From Cephalopachus bancanus (Eukaryota > Chordata > Mammalia > Primates > Tarsiidae), in the NCBI GenBank assembly GCA_027257055.1, contig JAPVLO010000232.1, positions 1-64,000 on the forward strand: DNA of 64,000 nucleotides. Reading direction: 5' to 3'. The notes under the pieces are model-generated. The model worked only from the letters and a program-made list of their open reading frames with translations, made no database searches and was not told the origin of the DNA. Shown here one piece after another: positions 33,879 through 45,029 of the stretch. The position numbers and the translations under genes are program-made. The first letter of the stretch is position 1, and every line of letters starts with the position of its first letter.

Positions 33879-34400
33879 GACTAAAGAACTTTTGTTGATA
33901 CATTATAACTTGTAATATTTACTATGCTAGTAATTGAAATTGAGAAAATTTAAAAATGTTAATTTAAAAATAACAATAGTAAACCTACTACATAGTAAAA
34001 AAATAATATTTTATGAAAAATAGCTATATTTTCCAAAACAAAAAACAGTTCAGTGAGAAGAGTGGTATTGTTTTACAGTTTTTGCAAATCTCTTTAATGT
34101 CTGGCTTGAAAGAAGACAGCTAGATTCTCATCTCTACATTTGCACCCAGTCTGCTGCAGTGTGCTCCTTGGGCTAAAGTATAGGAAGATCTGGTCTCATA
34201 TCAAATAGGTAGTTGGAAGAGGGAAGAGAATTTTGAGAGCCTTTTCAGATAATTGTGGATATTCTTTAATATTATACAATACTCAGCAGTGGTAGTTTCT
34301 TAAAAATTAGTTGCAGTGTGAAGTCTGAAGCCATAACTTTACTCCTTTATGTTAAAATCTATTATTTTATCATGTATTTTGAAGTTTTTTTTTCTGATAG
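33874..34400. other. NRF1: NRF1 intron 1, unassigned
   Basis: AT-rich, nothing recognised. Confidence 0.5.
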
Positions 34401-34408
34401 GTTCTCAT

Positions 34409-34699
34409 TTTTTTTTTTTTTTTTTGAGTTGGAGTCTCACTCGGTCGCCCAGACTGGAGTGCAGTGGCCGCTTCCGGCCACCGCAGCCTCGACCTGCCGG
34501 GCTCCGGCGATCCTTCCGCCTCAGCCTTCCAAGTAGCCGGAATTACAGGCATGCGCAACCACGCCCGGCTGATTTTTTGATTTATTGTAGAGATGAGGTC
34601 TCGCTGCCCAGGCGGGTCTCGAACCCGCGGGCTCAGGCAATCCACTCACCTCAGCCTCCCAAAGGCACGGGATTACAGACTGAGCCACCGAGCCCGGCC
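34409..34699 (-). mobile_element. Alu, young group
   Basis: Antisense copy with T-arm motif, short linker and right-arm hairpin. tcattttt occurs at both ends. It has inserted next to an old Alu left arm. Confidence 0.93.
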
Positions 34700-34815
34700 G
34701 TCATTTTTGCCCAGGCTTGAGCTCCTGACCTCAAGCAATCCCCTGACTTCAAGCTATCCTCTTGCTTCAGCTTCTCAAGGGCTGAGATTGCAGACATGAG
34801 CAACTGTGCCCATCT
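34700..34815 (-). mobile_element. Alu left-arm fragment, old
   Basis: Antisense left arm (gcccaggcttgagctcctg to caactgtgcccatct) with a partly repeated middle. Confidence 0.7.
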
Positions 34816-34819
34816 GGGT

Positions 34820-35118
34820 CTTTATTTTTTATTTTTTTTTGAGTTGGAGTCTCACTGTCGCCCAGCCTGGAGTGTAGTGGCATGCTCACGACCACTGCAG
34901 CCTTGACCTGCTGGGCTCAGGTGATCCTTCCACCTTGGCCTTCTAAGTAGCTGGAACCACAGGTGTGTGCCACCATGCCTGACTAATTTTTTGATTTATT
35001 GTAGAGACAAGGTCTTGCCATGCTGCCCAGGCTGGTCTCGAACTCCTGGGCTCAGGCAGTCCTCTCATCTCAGCCTCCCAAAGTGCTAGGATTACAGGCG
35101 TGAGCCACTGTGTCCGGC
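34820..35118 (-). mobile_element. Alu
   Basis: Antisense older copy, nearly full length. Confidence 0.87.
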
Positions 35119-36022
35119 TCAGGTGTTTTAAGATGCATGCTTTTGTGACATCATACCCTGATCATTGAAAATATGAATTCACCAGGTTATGCAGATCTTC
35201 TAAGTGCTGACAGAAAACATCACATTTCTTAATATCACCACTGGTCTCATCAGGAAAGGCTTTTTAAGTAATGGAAGCGATCAAACTCACTGTGGCAGAT
35301 GTAAGTTTTATAAAGTTCTAGTTATCACTTCAAATATCAGATTTCATCATTGGCAGCAAATATTGTCAGTTGTTTTCCTTGAAGTGACAGACTCACTTTT
35401 AAGTTTTAGGAAAATGTCTATCAAATACCCAGGTCTGAATAATCACATATAGGTTGTCTGTCAGCCATTCTTCCAAGTAAAATGGTATTTCTTGTTAAAA
35501 AAGCAGCAAATTCAGCTTGAACACAAAGCATGGGATATATGATGGTCGTCACACTTCTGACTGCAACAGAAGTGCTCTATGCATACATACTTTGTTATAC
35601 AGAATAGTAAAAAGACATGAACTCAAGGGTGAAGATTTAATAAAGTTAATCATTTTTGCTCTTTCATCAAGCACATTCTTAAGTAAAATTTACTGTGCCA
35701 CCCCCTTTTTACCGTGAGCACTTTCTGAAAATAGTTGTGACCTTGTTGATCCTTGAAGAGTCTCAAGGACCTCCAGGGTACCGTGGTTCACTTTGAGAAC
35801 TGCCGCTCTTGAGCTGTGTGAGGCTTGAGCCAGTTGGATGTCCTGGTCTAGAACATTACACAGAAAGGCTGCTCAAGGAATATTTGTTTAATGCATATGG
35901 TATGCTGAAATTTAAACAGGACAAAACTGGGTGAGTAAAATGATGTAGGCAGTCTTGTGGACAGCTTTCCACAGACATCTGTGGGAAATGGGTGAACCAG
36001 TGGAATGTAGACGATACATGCT
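35119..36022. other. NRF1: NRF1 intron 1, unassigned
   Basis: 900 bp without an Alu. The look is of an old DNA transposon or single-copy DNA; no coding frame is convincing. Confidence 0.4.
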
Positions 36023-36116
36023 TGGTAAGTGCGAACGACTCGGTAAAATACCGCGAGAGACTGGGCGCGGTGGCTCAGCCTCTCGCGGTATTTTATCGAG
36101 TCGTTCGCACTTACCA
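36023..36116. repeat. 37-bp near-perfect inverted repeat with 20-nt loop
   Basis: Arms 36023-36059 and 36080-36116 are reverse complements with a single mismatch (G at 36043 opposite T at 36096). The loop holds the first bases of an Alu. The right arm occupies the place where that Alu should continue with its tgtaatcccagcac segment. Confidence 0.95.
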
Positions 36117-36204
36117 CCCCAGGCGAGAGGATTGCCTGAGTCCATAGGTTCGAGACCACCCTGGGCAACTTGGTGAGACCTCGTCTCTACAGTAAGTCAC
36201 ATAA
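36060..36204 (+). mobile_element. Alu left arm, with part replaced by an inverted flank copy
   Basis: The sense Alu start (actgggcgcggtggctcagc) is followed by the right arm of the inverted repeat, then Alu resumes at about 36118 (ccaggcgagaggattgcc) and ends in the linker. About 26 Alu bases are missing. Confidence 0.85.
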
Positions 36205-36207
36205 ACT

Positions 36208-36505
36208 AGCCGGGCTCGGTGGCTCAGCCTGTAATCCCGCGCCTTGGGAGGCTGAGGTGAGTGGATTGCCTGAGCCCGCGGGTTCGAGACCCACCCGGGC
36301 AACTTGGCGAGACCTCATCTCTACAATAAACCAAAAATTAGCCGGGCGTGGTAGCGCGCCTGTAATTCCAGCTACTCGGAAGGCTGGGGCGGAAGGATCG
36401 CCGGAGCCCAGCAGGTCGAGGCTGCGGTGGCCGGGAGCGGCCACTGCACTCCAGTCTGGGTGACAGAGTGAGACTCCAACTCAAAAAACAAAAACAAACC
36501 AAAAA
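36208..36505 (+). mobile_element. Alu, intermediate
   Basis: Full sense copy joined directly to the linker of the previous one. Young A-box and right hairpin, longer linker, T arm with one mismatch (gcgggttcgagacccacc). Confidence 0.92.
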
Positions 36506-36700
36506 AAAACCTCCGGAACTGGTGACGGGAGCCTTGCTTCTTGGCTTCCGCCAACAGGTCCACGGCGTGTGTGTGCTGTTTTGTGTCTTTAAATGTGAGG
36601 TGGTCTTTAAGAGAGGGTCCTCAAGTAGGATGGATCTCATCTGAAAAGCAAACACCATCTACATCCCAATAGGTCCCTGCTGTGCTTGGTCTACTGAAGT
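36506..36700. other. NRF1: NRF1 intron 1, unassigned
   Basis: Short stretch between Alus, nothing recognised. Confidence 0.4.
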
Positions 36701-37001
36701 CTTTTCTTTCTTTTCTTTTCTTTTGAGTCGGAGTCTCACTCTGTCGCCCAGACTGGAGTGCAGTGCCGCTCCCGGGCATCGCAGCCTCGACCTGCTGGGC
36801 TCCGGCGATCCTTCCGCCTCAGCCTTCCGAGTAGCCGGAATTACAGGCGTGCGCTACCACGCCCGGCTGATTTTTTGATTTATTGTAGAGATGAGGGCTC
36901 TTCAAGTTGCCCAGGCGGGTCTCGAACCCGCGGGCTCAGGCAATCCACTCACCTCAGCCTCCCAAAGGTGCGGAATTACAGGCTGAGCCACTGAGCCCGG
37001 C
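36701..37001 (-). mobile_element. Alu, intermediate
   Basis: Antisense copy with perfect T-arm motif but longer linker; faces the sense copy 200 bp upstream. Confidence 0.92.
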
Positions 37002-37151
37002 CCTAAATTTATTTTAAATCAATATCAAATGCTGAGGACCAGTAAACACCCGCCCATATTTTATTTTGAACAAATTTTGTCTATCATATAAATACTATAA
37101 CTTGATTGAGTTGATACTTGGTAGAGTTGTATTTGAGCTGAAGCTTCTGCC

Positions 37152-37363
37152 TTTTTTTTGCATTGGGGTCTCACTGTTGCCCTTACTGGAGTGCAGTGGC
37201 AGATCACAGCTCACTGCGGCCTTGACCTGTGCTCAGGTCATCCTTTTGCCTCAGCTTCCTGAGTAGCTGGGACTACAGGTGTGGCACTCCTGGCCTCAAG
37301 CAATCCTCCCATCTCAGCCTCCCAAAGTGCTGGGATTACAGGCATGAGCCACTGCACCCAGCC
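37152..37363 (-). mobile_element. Alu, internally deleted
   Basis: Antisense copy missing the linker region between the arms. Confidence 0.82.
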
Positions 37364-37407
37364 AGGACTTGTAAAAAATATTAATCTTCTTAATTGTTTT
37401 TTTTAGA

Positions 37408-37545
37408 TTAGAAAACATAACTTATTTAGAAAGTAAATTAGCGAGAGAAAGAGAGATTCACATCTCCAAGGTAGGAGAGGGGGCAAAAGCTTAGGAAAAC
37501 ATGGCCACACCAGAGTTGAGTAAAGCAGTGGCCTAATTTTTTATA
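37408..37545 (-). repeat. Unnamed interspersed repeat, copy 2
   Basis: Partner of 4519-4660: shared words include ttatttagaaagt, aattag and aaagca.tggcctaattttt-like ends. It also runs into an antisense Alu. Confidence 0.55.
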
Positions 37546-37843
37546 TTTTTTTATTTCTTTGAGTTGGAGTCTCACTCTTGTCGCCCAGTCTAGAGTGCAG
37601 CAGCACACGTATGGCCACCACAGCCTCCATCTGCTGGGCTCAGGTGATCCTTCTGCCTCAGCCTTTCAAGTAGATGAAACTGCAGCAAAGTGTCATCATG
37701 CCTGGGTAATTTTTCTTGATTTATTATAGAGATGATGTCTCCCCAAGTTGCCCAGGCTGATCTCGAACCTGTGAACTCAAGCAATCCTCTCATCTTGGCC
37801 TCCCAAAGTGCTGGGATTATAGACGTGAGCCACCATGCCTGGC
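37546..37843 (-). mobile_element. Alu
   Basis: Antisense older copy. Confidence 0.86.
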
Positions 37844-38359
37844 CAGCCTAATTGTTTTTTGTAAAGTTGAGTGAGCCTTTAGCAGTAGACCCAGGAACTT
37901 GAGTTTTAGGGAGAAGCATATCCAGTGTTTCCTTGGGCTTCCTCTATCTACCTGGTGGCACTGTAGCATGCCATAAGATGTTTATAAACTAAAACCATTT
38001 GATAATCAATAATGGCAAGAAATCATTGAAAATCATCACCAAGCTAGAAAATACCAGTTAGAAATTCATCTTATTTTTATAACATCCTTAAATGACTAAA
38101 TGGTGTTTTAAACCGATCAAAGTAAAAGGTTGTCTTACAGTTCTAAGTGGACATGTAAAATAGGGGCACATTAAAAATAATGTACATATACCATTTACTG
38201 TACAGGTTTACGTGTGAACTCTGTATGTAAGGCATAGACTGGCATGTTAGCTATAGATATGTTGTGGAACTCTGATTGTGATTTGCTTTAAATATATGCC
38301 TGACTACCCACCTTCAGAACTTCCATTTTAAATTTTCCATAGACTTTTCTCATTATATG
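37844..38359. other. NRF1: NRF1 intron 1, unassigned
   Basis: AT-rich, nothing recognised. Confidence 0.5.
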
Positions 38360-38618
38360 CTGGGTATGGTGGTATGTGCCTGTAATCCCAGCACTTGGGA
38401 GGCCCAGCTGGGGAATCTGTTTGAGGCCAGCCTGGGCAACATCCCTGTCTTTACAAAAAAATTAAAAAATTAGCTAGGCGGTATTATACACCTGTAGTCC
38501 TAGCTTCTCAGGAGGCTGAGGCCAGAGGATCACCTGAGCTCAGGATTTCCAGGTTGCAGTGAACCGTGATTGTGCCTGCTTTGGTGACAGAGCGAGACTT
38601 TGTCTTAAAAAAAAATTT
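38360..38618 (+). mobile_element. Alu, diverged
   Basis: Sense copy, strongly diverged, with right-arm shortening. Confidence 0.8.
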
Positions 38619-38754
38619 TTTTTCTCATTGTAAAAGATATATTTAGCTCTGGTTTTCCCAGCATCATATCCCATTTAAGTAGTTTGAAGAGATTGGGGTT
38701 AAGTCCTGCTACTTTTGGTATGGCCCCCATAGTTGCTGCTTTAAAAAAATCTTA

Positions 38755-39080
38755 GAAATACTTAAGGCATAAAGGGACTAGAATTAATACCACATACCCA
38801 CTGCCTGGCTTGAGTAGTAAATAGCACATATTGTTCATGTTTCTGGGCATCTCGTCCTCATCCTAGTTCTTTCTTTACCAGCTGTGACAGTTATTCTGAA
38901 CTTGGTAAATCCACTGTGTTTTTATAGACCTTTCCTATGTGTGTCTGTATCCCTGAAACAGTATAATATTGTTTTGTATGTTTGAAAACTTTAGAAGAGG
39001 TTAAACTGTCGATATATGTATAGTGATATATGTATAGTGAGCGTTTACTCATTTTAAATGCTGTGGAATATTTGATATAA
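38755..39080 (-). mobile_element. Old L1 3' fragment
   Basis: Words like cccactgcctggcttgagta and cagtataatattgttttgta match the antisense of old L1 3' regions. Confidence 0.5.
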
Positions 39081-40279
39081 TGGAGTATGAAAGTAATATA
39101 TTTTTCCTTGTAGGGAATATTAAAAATAAAGGAAAGTATGAAGACAATAAAAGTTTGTAGCCCAGCTGTCCAGATACCACAATTAATATTTTGGTTTTTT
39201 TTTTTTTTTGCTTCCTCATTTCTTACGTACGTATGTATTTTTGTATCCTTTAATATAAAAGGGGCCTGGTTTAAGGATTACATAAAATTGCAGAACAGCT
39301 ACATAAAGACTGTAATCCCATTTTAGTAGATTTTTAGTTGAAAAAGGAAATAAAATTTACGTTCCATCGCAGACTTACCTGGTGAGCTTGCTACCTATGC
39401 CAAGGCTTGATGGTGTATCACTCAGTATGGAAACAGTGGATATGTGGCATCTGGGAAGAGTCAGTCTGCATGGTTTAATATATTTTTCAATTTATACGAG
39501 ATTTTTCTAGTAAACATTTACCAAATAGGTGATGCTTTTGTCTCTTTAAGCATTAAGAACTATTTTGGTTTTAACCATTTTTTTTTTTTTTGGAAAATAA
39601 AGAAAAAGCAGTTTACGACAAATATGTCTGTGCTGATGAAGCCAGAAGACTGGTCTGCTTATAGCTGTGTCTTTTCTTGGTGACTCGGTGTCACTGAGGA
39701 AAACACCAACTCCTGAGCTGTTGCGACTGTGTCTGTCCTAAGTGCCTGTGAACGCTGTGCTTTTCGGTTAGTCCTTGAGTAGCATGCTGTGCTGCTGCAA
39801 GGAGGGGACAGAGGAGCATGGTACACGACTCGAGACAAGTGCCACCACAGGCTACAGTTGACAAGCAAGAGCTCCACCAACGCATTGTTCATAGTAGAGA
39901 AGTCGGAAGCACCGAGGCCGGGCGAGGCCAGAGAAGGCCACCAACAGCACTGAATGTCTCCTCGTAGGATGCATGTGACCCACCTTCCCGATGGCTCCGC
40001 CTCCACTGCCACTCATGCTTCACAGTCCCGTGTGTGTCAACTCTGTGTACCATAGGATTATTAATACTAACGGTGTGTGTGTTACATGTAAGCTGTATTC
40101 TAAGAATAAGTCTATGTAAATGATAGTATGTACGACATGTAGCAGATATGTGAAAGTATTCAGCACTGTCACCATAGGCTATTGGGGGTTTGGATTGGAG
40201 AGCTGCTGGCTGTACCTGAAAATCCCCATGCTTCACCTGATTGTGACTTCTAATGGAGCACTAGTTTTACATATGTAGT
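39081..40279. other. NRF1: NRF1 intron 1, unassigned, with CpG-containing part at 39.6-40.2 kb
   Basis: No Alu for 1.2 kb. The part 39640-40030 has more CG dinucleotides than nearby intron and a 117-codon frame on the minus strand. The frame has no family resemblance and I do not call it a gene; it could be an old retroposed RNA or repeat. Confidence 0.4.
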
Positions 40280-40539
40280 TTATTTATTTTTTGGAATCTC
40301 ACTCTGTCATCCAGGCTGGAGTGCAAGTGGCATTTTTCACAGCAGATCCTGCGACCTCAGCCTCCTGAGTAGCTGGGACTATAGGCATGCACCACCACAC
40401 CCGGCTGATTTTTTCTTTTCTTTTTTTCATGGAGGACCTGTTGCCCAGGCTGATCTCAAACTCCTGGGCTCGACCAGCTCTCCTGCCTTTGGCTCCCTGA
40501 AGTGCTGGGATTATAGTCATGAGCCACCACGCGTGGCCT
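40280..40539 (-). mobile_element. Alu, diverged
   Basis: Antisense copy with small deletions in both arms. Confidence 0.82.
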
Positions 40540-40627
40540 ACATTTGCATTTTTACTTTTTTTTTACATTTGTATTTGTATTTATTTACTTTTCTTTGCAT
40601 TTGTATTTTTAAACATTAATGTGCTTT

Positions 40628-41290
40628 AGTTTTTAGAGCAATTTTAGCTTTATAGAACATTTGAGTGTAGAGTATGGAAAGTTAACATGTGGTCCCCAAC
40701 GTCAGTTTTTTTAAATTGACATCTTGCTTTAGTGTGGTAAATTGTTACAGTTGATGAACCAATATTAACTGAAGTCCCTGTCTACTTTAGAGTTCACCCT
40801 TTGTATAGTGGGTTATTGACAAATGTGTAATTATACGGAAAGGTTTCACTGCTGTATGTCTCCTGTGGGCTCACCTTTCCGCCCTTCCTAGCCCCTGGCA
40901 ACCACCGAGTTTGCGCTGTCTCTGTAGTTCTGCCTGTTCCAGAAGGTCAGGTGGTTGGGATTATACAATGTAGCCTTTTCAGATTGTTGTTTTTCTCTCA
41001 GTAATATGTATTAAGGTTCTTCCTTGACTTTTCAGGGCCCATTTCTTTTTAATGCCAAATAATATTCCTCTTTGTGGATAGACCACCGTTTGTTTAGCCA
41101 CTACCTACCAAGGGCCATCTTGGTCACTTCCAAGTTTTAGCAATTATGAATAAAGCTGCTGTGAATATATGTGTGCTGGTTTTTTTATGTACATAAATTT
41201 TCAACATATCTGGGTAAATACAAGGAGTGGATCATAGAGTATGGTTGATTTAGTGAGAGATTTCAAACAGCCTTCCAGAGTGACTGCCGT
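40628..41290 (-). mobile_element. L1 3' end
   Basis: The + strand is the antisense of an L1 3' UTR: ttttagagcaattttag, cctggcaaccaccgag, tagccttttcagattg, gaataaagctgctgtgaa and ttttcaacatatctgggta appear in family order. Noncoding remnant. Confidence 0.85.
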
Positions 41291-41794
41291 ATGTATTTTT
41301 AGGTTGCTCATGCTTTTCTCAAAAGCATTACTCAGGTAAAAGAATGCTTGTCCTGTGATAGGATAATGCTCTTATACAGTTGGGATCTGTAGGGCTGGCT
41401 GTCCCACATCAATAAAACCAGCTGCTTGCTCTTGGCTACTGCTTGTCTGCTTCTCTGTACTTATCTTTTTTTTTCTTCCTTATTGTTCTTACTATCTTTA
41501 TCTCACTTTACCACTTCTCCTGCTTTGGCCTGAGGTATCAGAGGACTACACTTGTTAGAATAATGTACAATTTAAAAGGCAAAGTAAAACCAAACAGATC
41601 CTTCCCGGGGTCTCTTGGCTGGGTTATGGATGGTCACAATGGCAGCATTGAGCGAGAGGCTTTGAATCATGTTTCACTGTGTGCAGTGTGATCTTCAGAG
41701 AAGAGGGAGACAATACCTTAGTTAAACCTTTCCTTTGTAATTTGTCAATAATAAGGAAACTATAAAATGTTCTAAAGCTATGATAGAAGAGTTG
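41291..41794. other. NRF1: NRF1 intron 1, unassigned
   Basis: Nothing recognised. Confidence 0.5.
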
Positions 41795-42106
<312 letters not shown>

Positions 42107-42387
42107 TAGGATTCTAATGTGATTTTTCTTTCTTGCCTCTGTGCCTATAACTCAGATTGTATACCATCCTAAATTTAATTTTAAGTAATTTAAGAAACAG
42201 TTTATTTTAACGTGTTAGCTCACAAAGTAAATATAGGGATTTTAATTTTTGGATGGATACAGTTCAAATTGAATGTCATTTTTTGGACTTATTTTGGAGT
42301 GTTTTTGGGTAGGAATCATTTGTATCTTATTGTTATGTTTATTGTTTGTATTACAAAATATCTGGGTGCTATTTATCTTTGTCTTTT

Positions 42388-42513
42388 ATTTTTTTAGAGA
42401 CAGGGTCTTGCTGTGTTGCCCAAGCTTGTCTTGAACTCCTGGCCTCAAGCGATCCTTTTTTCTTAGCATGCCAAAGCACTGGAATTACAGGCGTGAGCCA
42501 CCACGCCCGGTCC
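42388..42513 (-). mobile_element. Alu left monomer, old
   Basis: Antisense single arm ending at acgcccggtcc; only about 27 bp from a sense Alu. Confidence 0.78.
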
Positions 42514-42540
42514 TGTCTTTGTTTTACGATGTATTTCAGG

Positions 42541-42835
42541 GCCAGGCGCAGTGGCTCAAGCCTATAATTCCAGCATTTTGGGAGACCGAGGTGGGAAGAT
42601 TGCTTGAGCCAATGGGTTCCAGACCAGCCTGGGCAACTTGGTGAGACTTTGTCTCTACAATAGATCAAAAAATAAGCTGGGCTTGGCAGTGCACGCCTGT
42701 AGTTCCGGCTACTTGGAAGGCTGAGGCGGAATTCCTGAGCCCAGCAGGTTGAGGCTGTGGTGGCCGGGAGCGTGCCACTGCACTCCAGCCTGGGTAACAG
42801 AATGAGACTGACTCAAAAACAAAAAACAAAACAAA
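42541..42835 (+). mobile_element. Alu
   Basis: Full sense copy with older linker; perfect 12-bp duplication atgtatttcagg at 42529-42540 and 42836-42847. Confidence 0.94.
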
Positions 42836-42894
42836 ATGTATTTCAGGCATTTGTGTTTTCTTTTCCAAGTAATTTAAGGAAGTTCTAATTTCTT

Positions 42895-43120
42895 ATTCAT
42901 TCAACAGATGAATTTGAGTGATTTTTGTGACTTGAATAGTTTTAGGTGCTGGTGATAAAACACTGAGTAAAGCAACAACAACAAAATATCTTTGACTTAA
43001 TAAGTTTGCTTTCTAGTAGTGTGAGACAAAAGATGAGCAAATAAACCAATATTATATCAGGTGATGATAAGTGTCATGGGGAAAATGATGTTACTTTGAG
43101 GGTGTCTCCATACTGTTCAG
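42895..43120 (+). repeat. L2-like ancient repeat fragment
   Basis: Order of ttaggtgctggtgataaaac, tgctttctagtagtgtgaga and gtgatgataagtgtcatgg recalls a common ancient mammalian LINE tail. Confidence 0.5.
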
Positions 43121-43193
43121 AAGATTAAGCCTCAAAAATACTGAGGTTGTAGATAGAAGAAACCTGGGCCAGATGTATAGTGAACTTTTTAAT

Positions 43194-43479
43194 CTCTTTT
43201 TTGAGTCGAGATCTCATTTTGTCCCAGGCTAGAGTGCAGTGGCACAATCACAGCTACTGCAGTCTTGACTTGCTGGGCACAGGTGATCTGCCTCAGCCTT
43301 CCAAGTTGTTAGAACCACAGGTGCGGACCACCATGGCAGGCTAATTTTTCTGATTTAATGTAGAGTCGAGGTCTGACTATGTTGCCCAGGTGGGTCTTGA
43401 GCCCTTGGGCTCAGGCAGTCCTCTCGCCTCCTCCTCCCGAGTGCTAGGATTATAGGCGTGAGCCACTGCTCCTGGCCTG
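43194..43479 (-). mobile_element. Alu
   Basis: Antisense older copy. Confidence 0.85.
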
Positions 43480-43662
43480 TAGTGGACTTTCTGATTGTTG
43501 ATTATTGACTCACATGTAATATGAATGGATTCCCCTATTGTCTACTGCCTTTCATAGCACTGCCAGTTTCAAAGTTGTGCTACTCATAGTGTAATTCCAT
43601 TTATTGTTGCATAAAATAATCCCTCTGCAGTGCTTTACAGTTAAGAAAAATTTCATATTTCT

Positions 43663-43941
43663 TTTTTTTTTTTTTATTTTCGAGTTGGAGTTTCACTCCG
43701 TCGCCCAGACTGGAGTGCAGTGGCCACTCCTGGCCACCGCAGCCTCGACCCACTGGGCTCTGGCGATCCTTTTGAGTAGCCGGAATTACAGGCGTGTGCT
43801 ACCACGCCTGGCTGATTTTTGATTTATTGTAGAGATGAGGTCTCGCTGCCCAGGTGGGTCTCGAACCCGCGGGCTCAGGCAGTCTACTCACCTCAGCCTC
43901 CCAAAGGCGCAGGATTACAGGCTGAGCCACCGAGCCCGGCT
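43663..43941 (-). mobile_element. Alu, young group
   Basis: Antisense copy with short linker and T arm carrying one mismatch (gtgggtctcgaacccgc); a deletion near the right-arm start. Confidence 0.92.
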
Positions 43942-44469
43942 ACATTTCATTTTTTAAAGTGGTTGTAGCATAATAGTTAAGGTTGAACCATATGAAGCTA
44001 CTGATGTTTGTTTGACTGTTTTTGACCTAGAAGAAACAATTTCATATTGTTCAGCCTGTGCTGTGCTATACCAACTTTGAAAAATAAAATGTGAAAACGT
44101 CATAACTGTAGAGCACAATACACAGTGCCAATATTTAAATTGTTTTGCCACTTTCTATTTTCCATGGAACAATTACTTAACCTCATTGTATCTCATTTTA
44201 TCACACAGTCTGCCTTGCATATCCTTGTTTTTTTTTCTTGTTAGTTTGGAAGTGATACGCTTTTACTTTTAGTGGTACCCCTAGAAATGATAACATACAT
44301 TCCTCACTTGTCAAAGTTACAGATTCAACCAACTGGATTGAAAATGCTTGAGAAAAAAAAAATAATAATACAAACAATAAACCAATACACGATAGCAAGT
44401 AGCTATGTAGCATTTATACTGCATTAGGTATTGTAAGTAATCTAGAGGTGCTTTAAAGTATACAGGAGG

Positions 44470-44767
44470 GGCTGGTCACAGTGGCTCATGTCTGTAATCC
44501 CAGCACTTTGAGAGGCAGAGGTGAGAGGATTGCCTGAGTCCAGGGGTTTGAGACTTGCCTGGGCGACTTGGCGAGACCTCGTCTCTACAATAAATAAAAA
44601 AATAGCCAGGCATGGTGGCAGGCACCTGTAGTTCCAGCTATGTGAAAGACTGAGGTGGAAGAATCCCCTGAGCTCAGCAGGTCGAGGCTGTGGTGACTGT
44701 GAGTGTGCTACTGCACTCCAGCCTAGGCAACAGAGTGAGACTCCAACTCAAAAATAAATAAATAAAA
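44470..44767 (+). mobile_element. Alu carrying downstream DNA
   Basis: Sense older copy with an (AAAT)n tail. The target duplication aaagtata(c/t)aggagg is at 44455-44469 and 44883-44897, so the insertion extends 115 bp beyond the Alu tail. Confidence 0.92.
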
Positions 44768-44882
44768 CTTGCCCATGGCAGGTCTTTCTGCCATGAATCT
44801 TCCTTTTTCCTTCTTCCCTTTTCCTTGCTAATAAACTTTGCTGTAAAACTTAAAAAATAAATAAATAAACTAACAGATACAT
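44768..44882 (+). mobile_element. Non-Alu DNA carried at the 3' end of an Alu (candidate 3' transduction)
   Basis: About 83 non-Alu bases (starting ttgcccatggcaggtct) contain ctaataaactttgctg and 16 nt after AATAAA enter a second A-rich tail, followed by the target duplication. The arrangement is Alu, A tail, foreign DNA, poly(A) signal, A tail. The foreign part resembles the poly(A) end of an LTR or gene, but I cannot assign its source. Confidence 0.75.
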
Positions 44883-45029
44883 AAAGTATATAGGAGGATG
44901 TGCTTCAGCATATGCAAATACGCCATTTTATATGAGGGACTTGAGCATCCTTGGATTTTCATTATCCGAGGTCCTGGAACCAATCCCCCACTGAGCCCAG
45001 GGATGACTGTGTCAGTTAGGATGATAATC

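Larger units (their letters stand above)
44320..45012. mobile_element. MER2/Tigger-type DNA transposon remnant
   Basis: gattcaaccaactggattga, taggtattgtaagtaatcta, tacaggaggatgtgcttcag-type order (after removing the Alu), ccattttatatgagggactt and aaccaatcccccactgagc fit a MER2-like element from one end to the other. The Alu-containing insertion at 44470-44882 splits it, so the empty site can be read from the family. Confidence 0.8.

Noticed and set aside
39659..40012. 117-codon minus-strand frame
   Set aside because: No family resemblance, no splice or poly(A) context.
44768..44882. Solo LTR as explanation for the AATAAA-containing segment
   Set aside because: No terminal TG..CA and no separate target duplication of its own; it lies inside the Alu's duplication.
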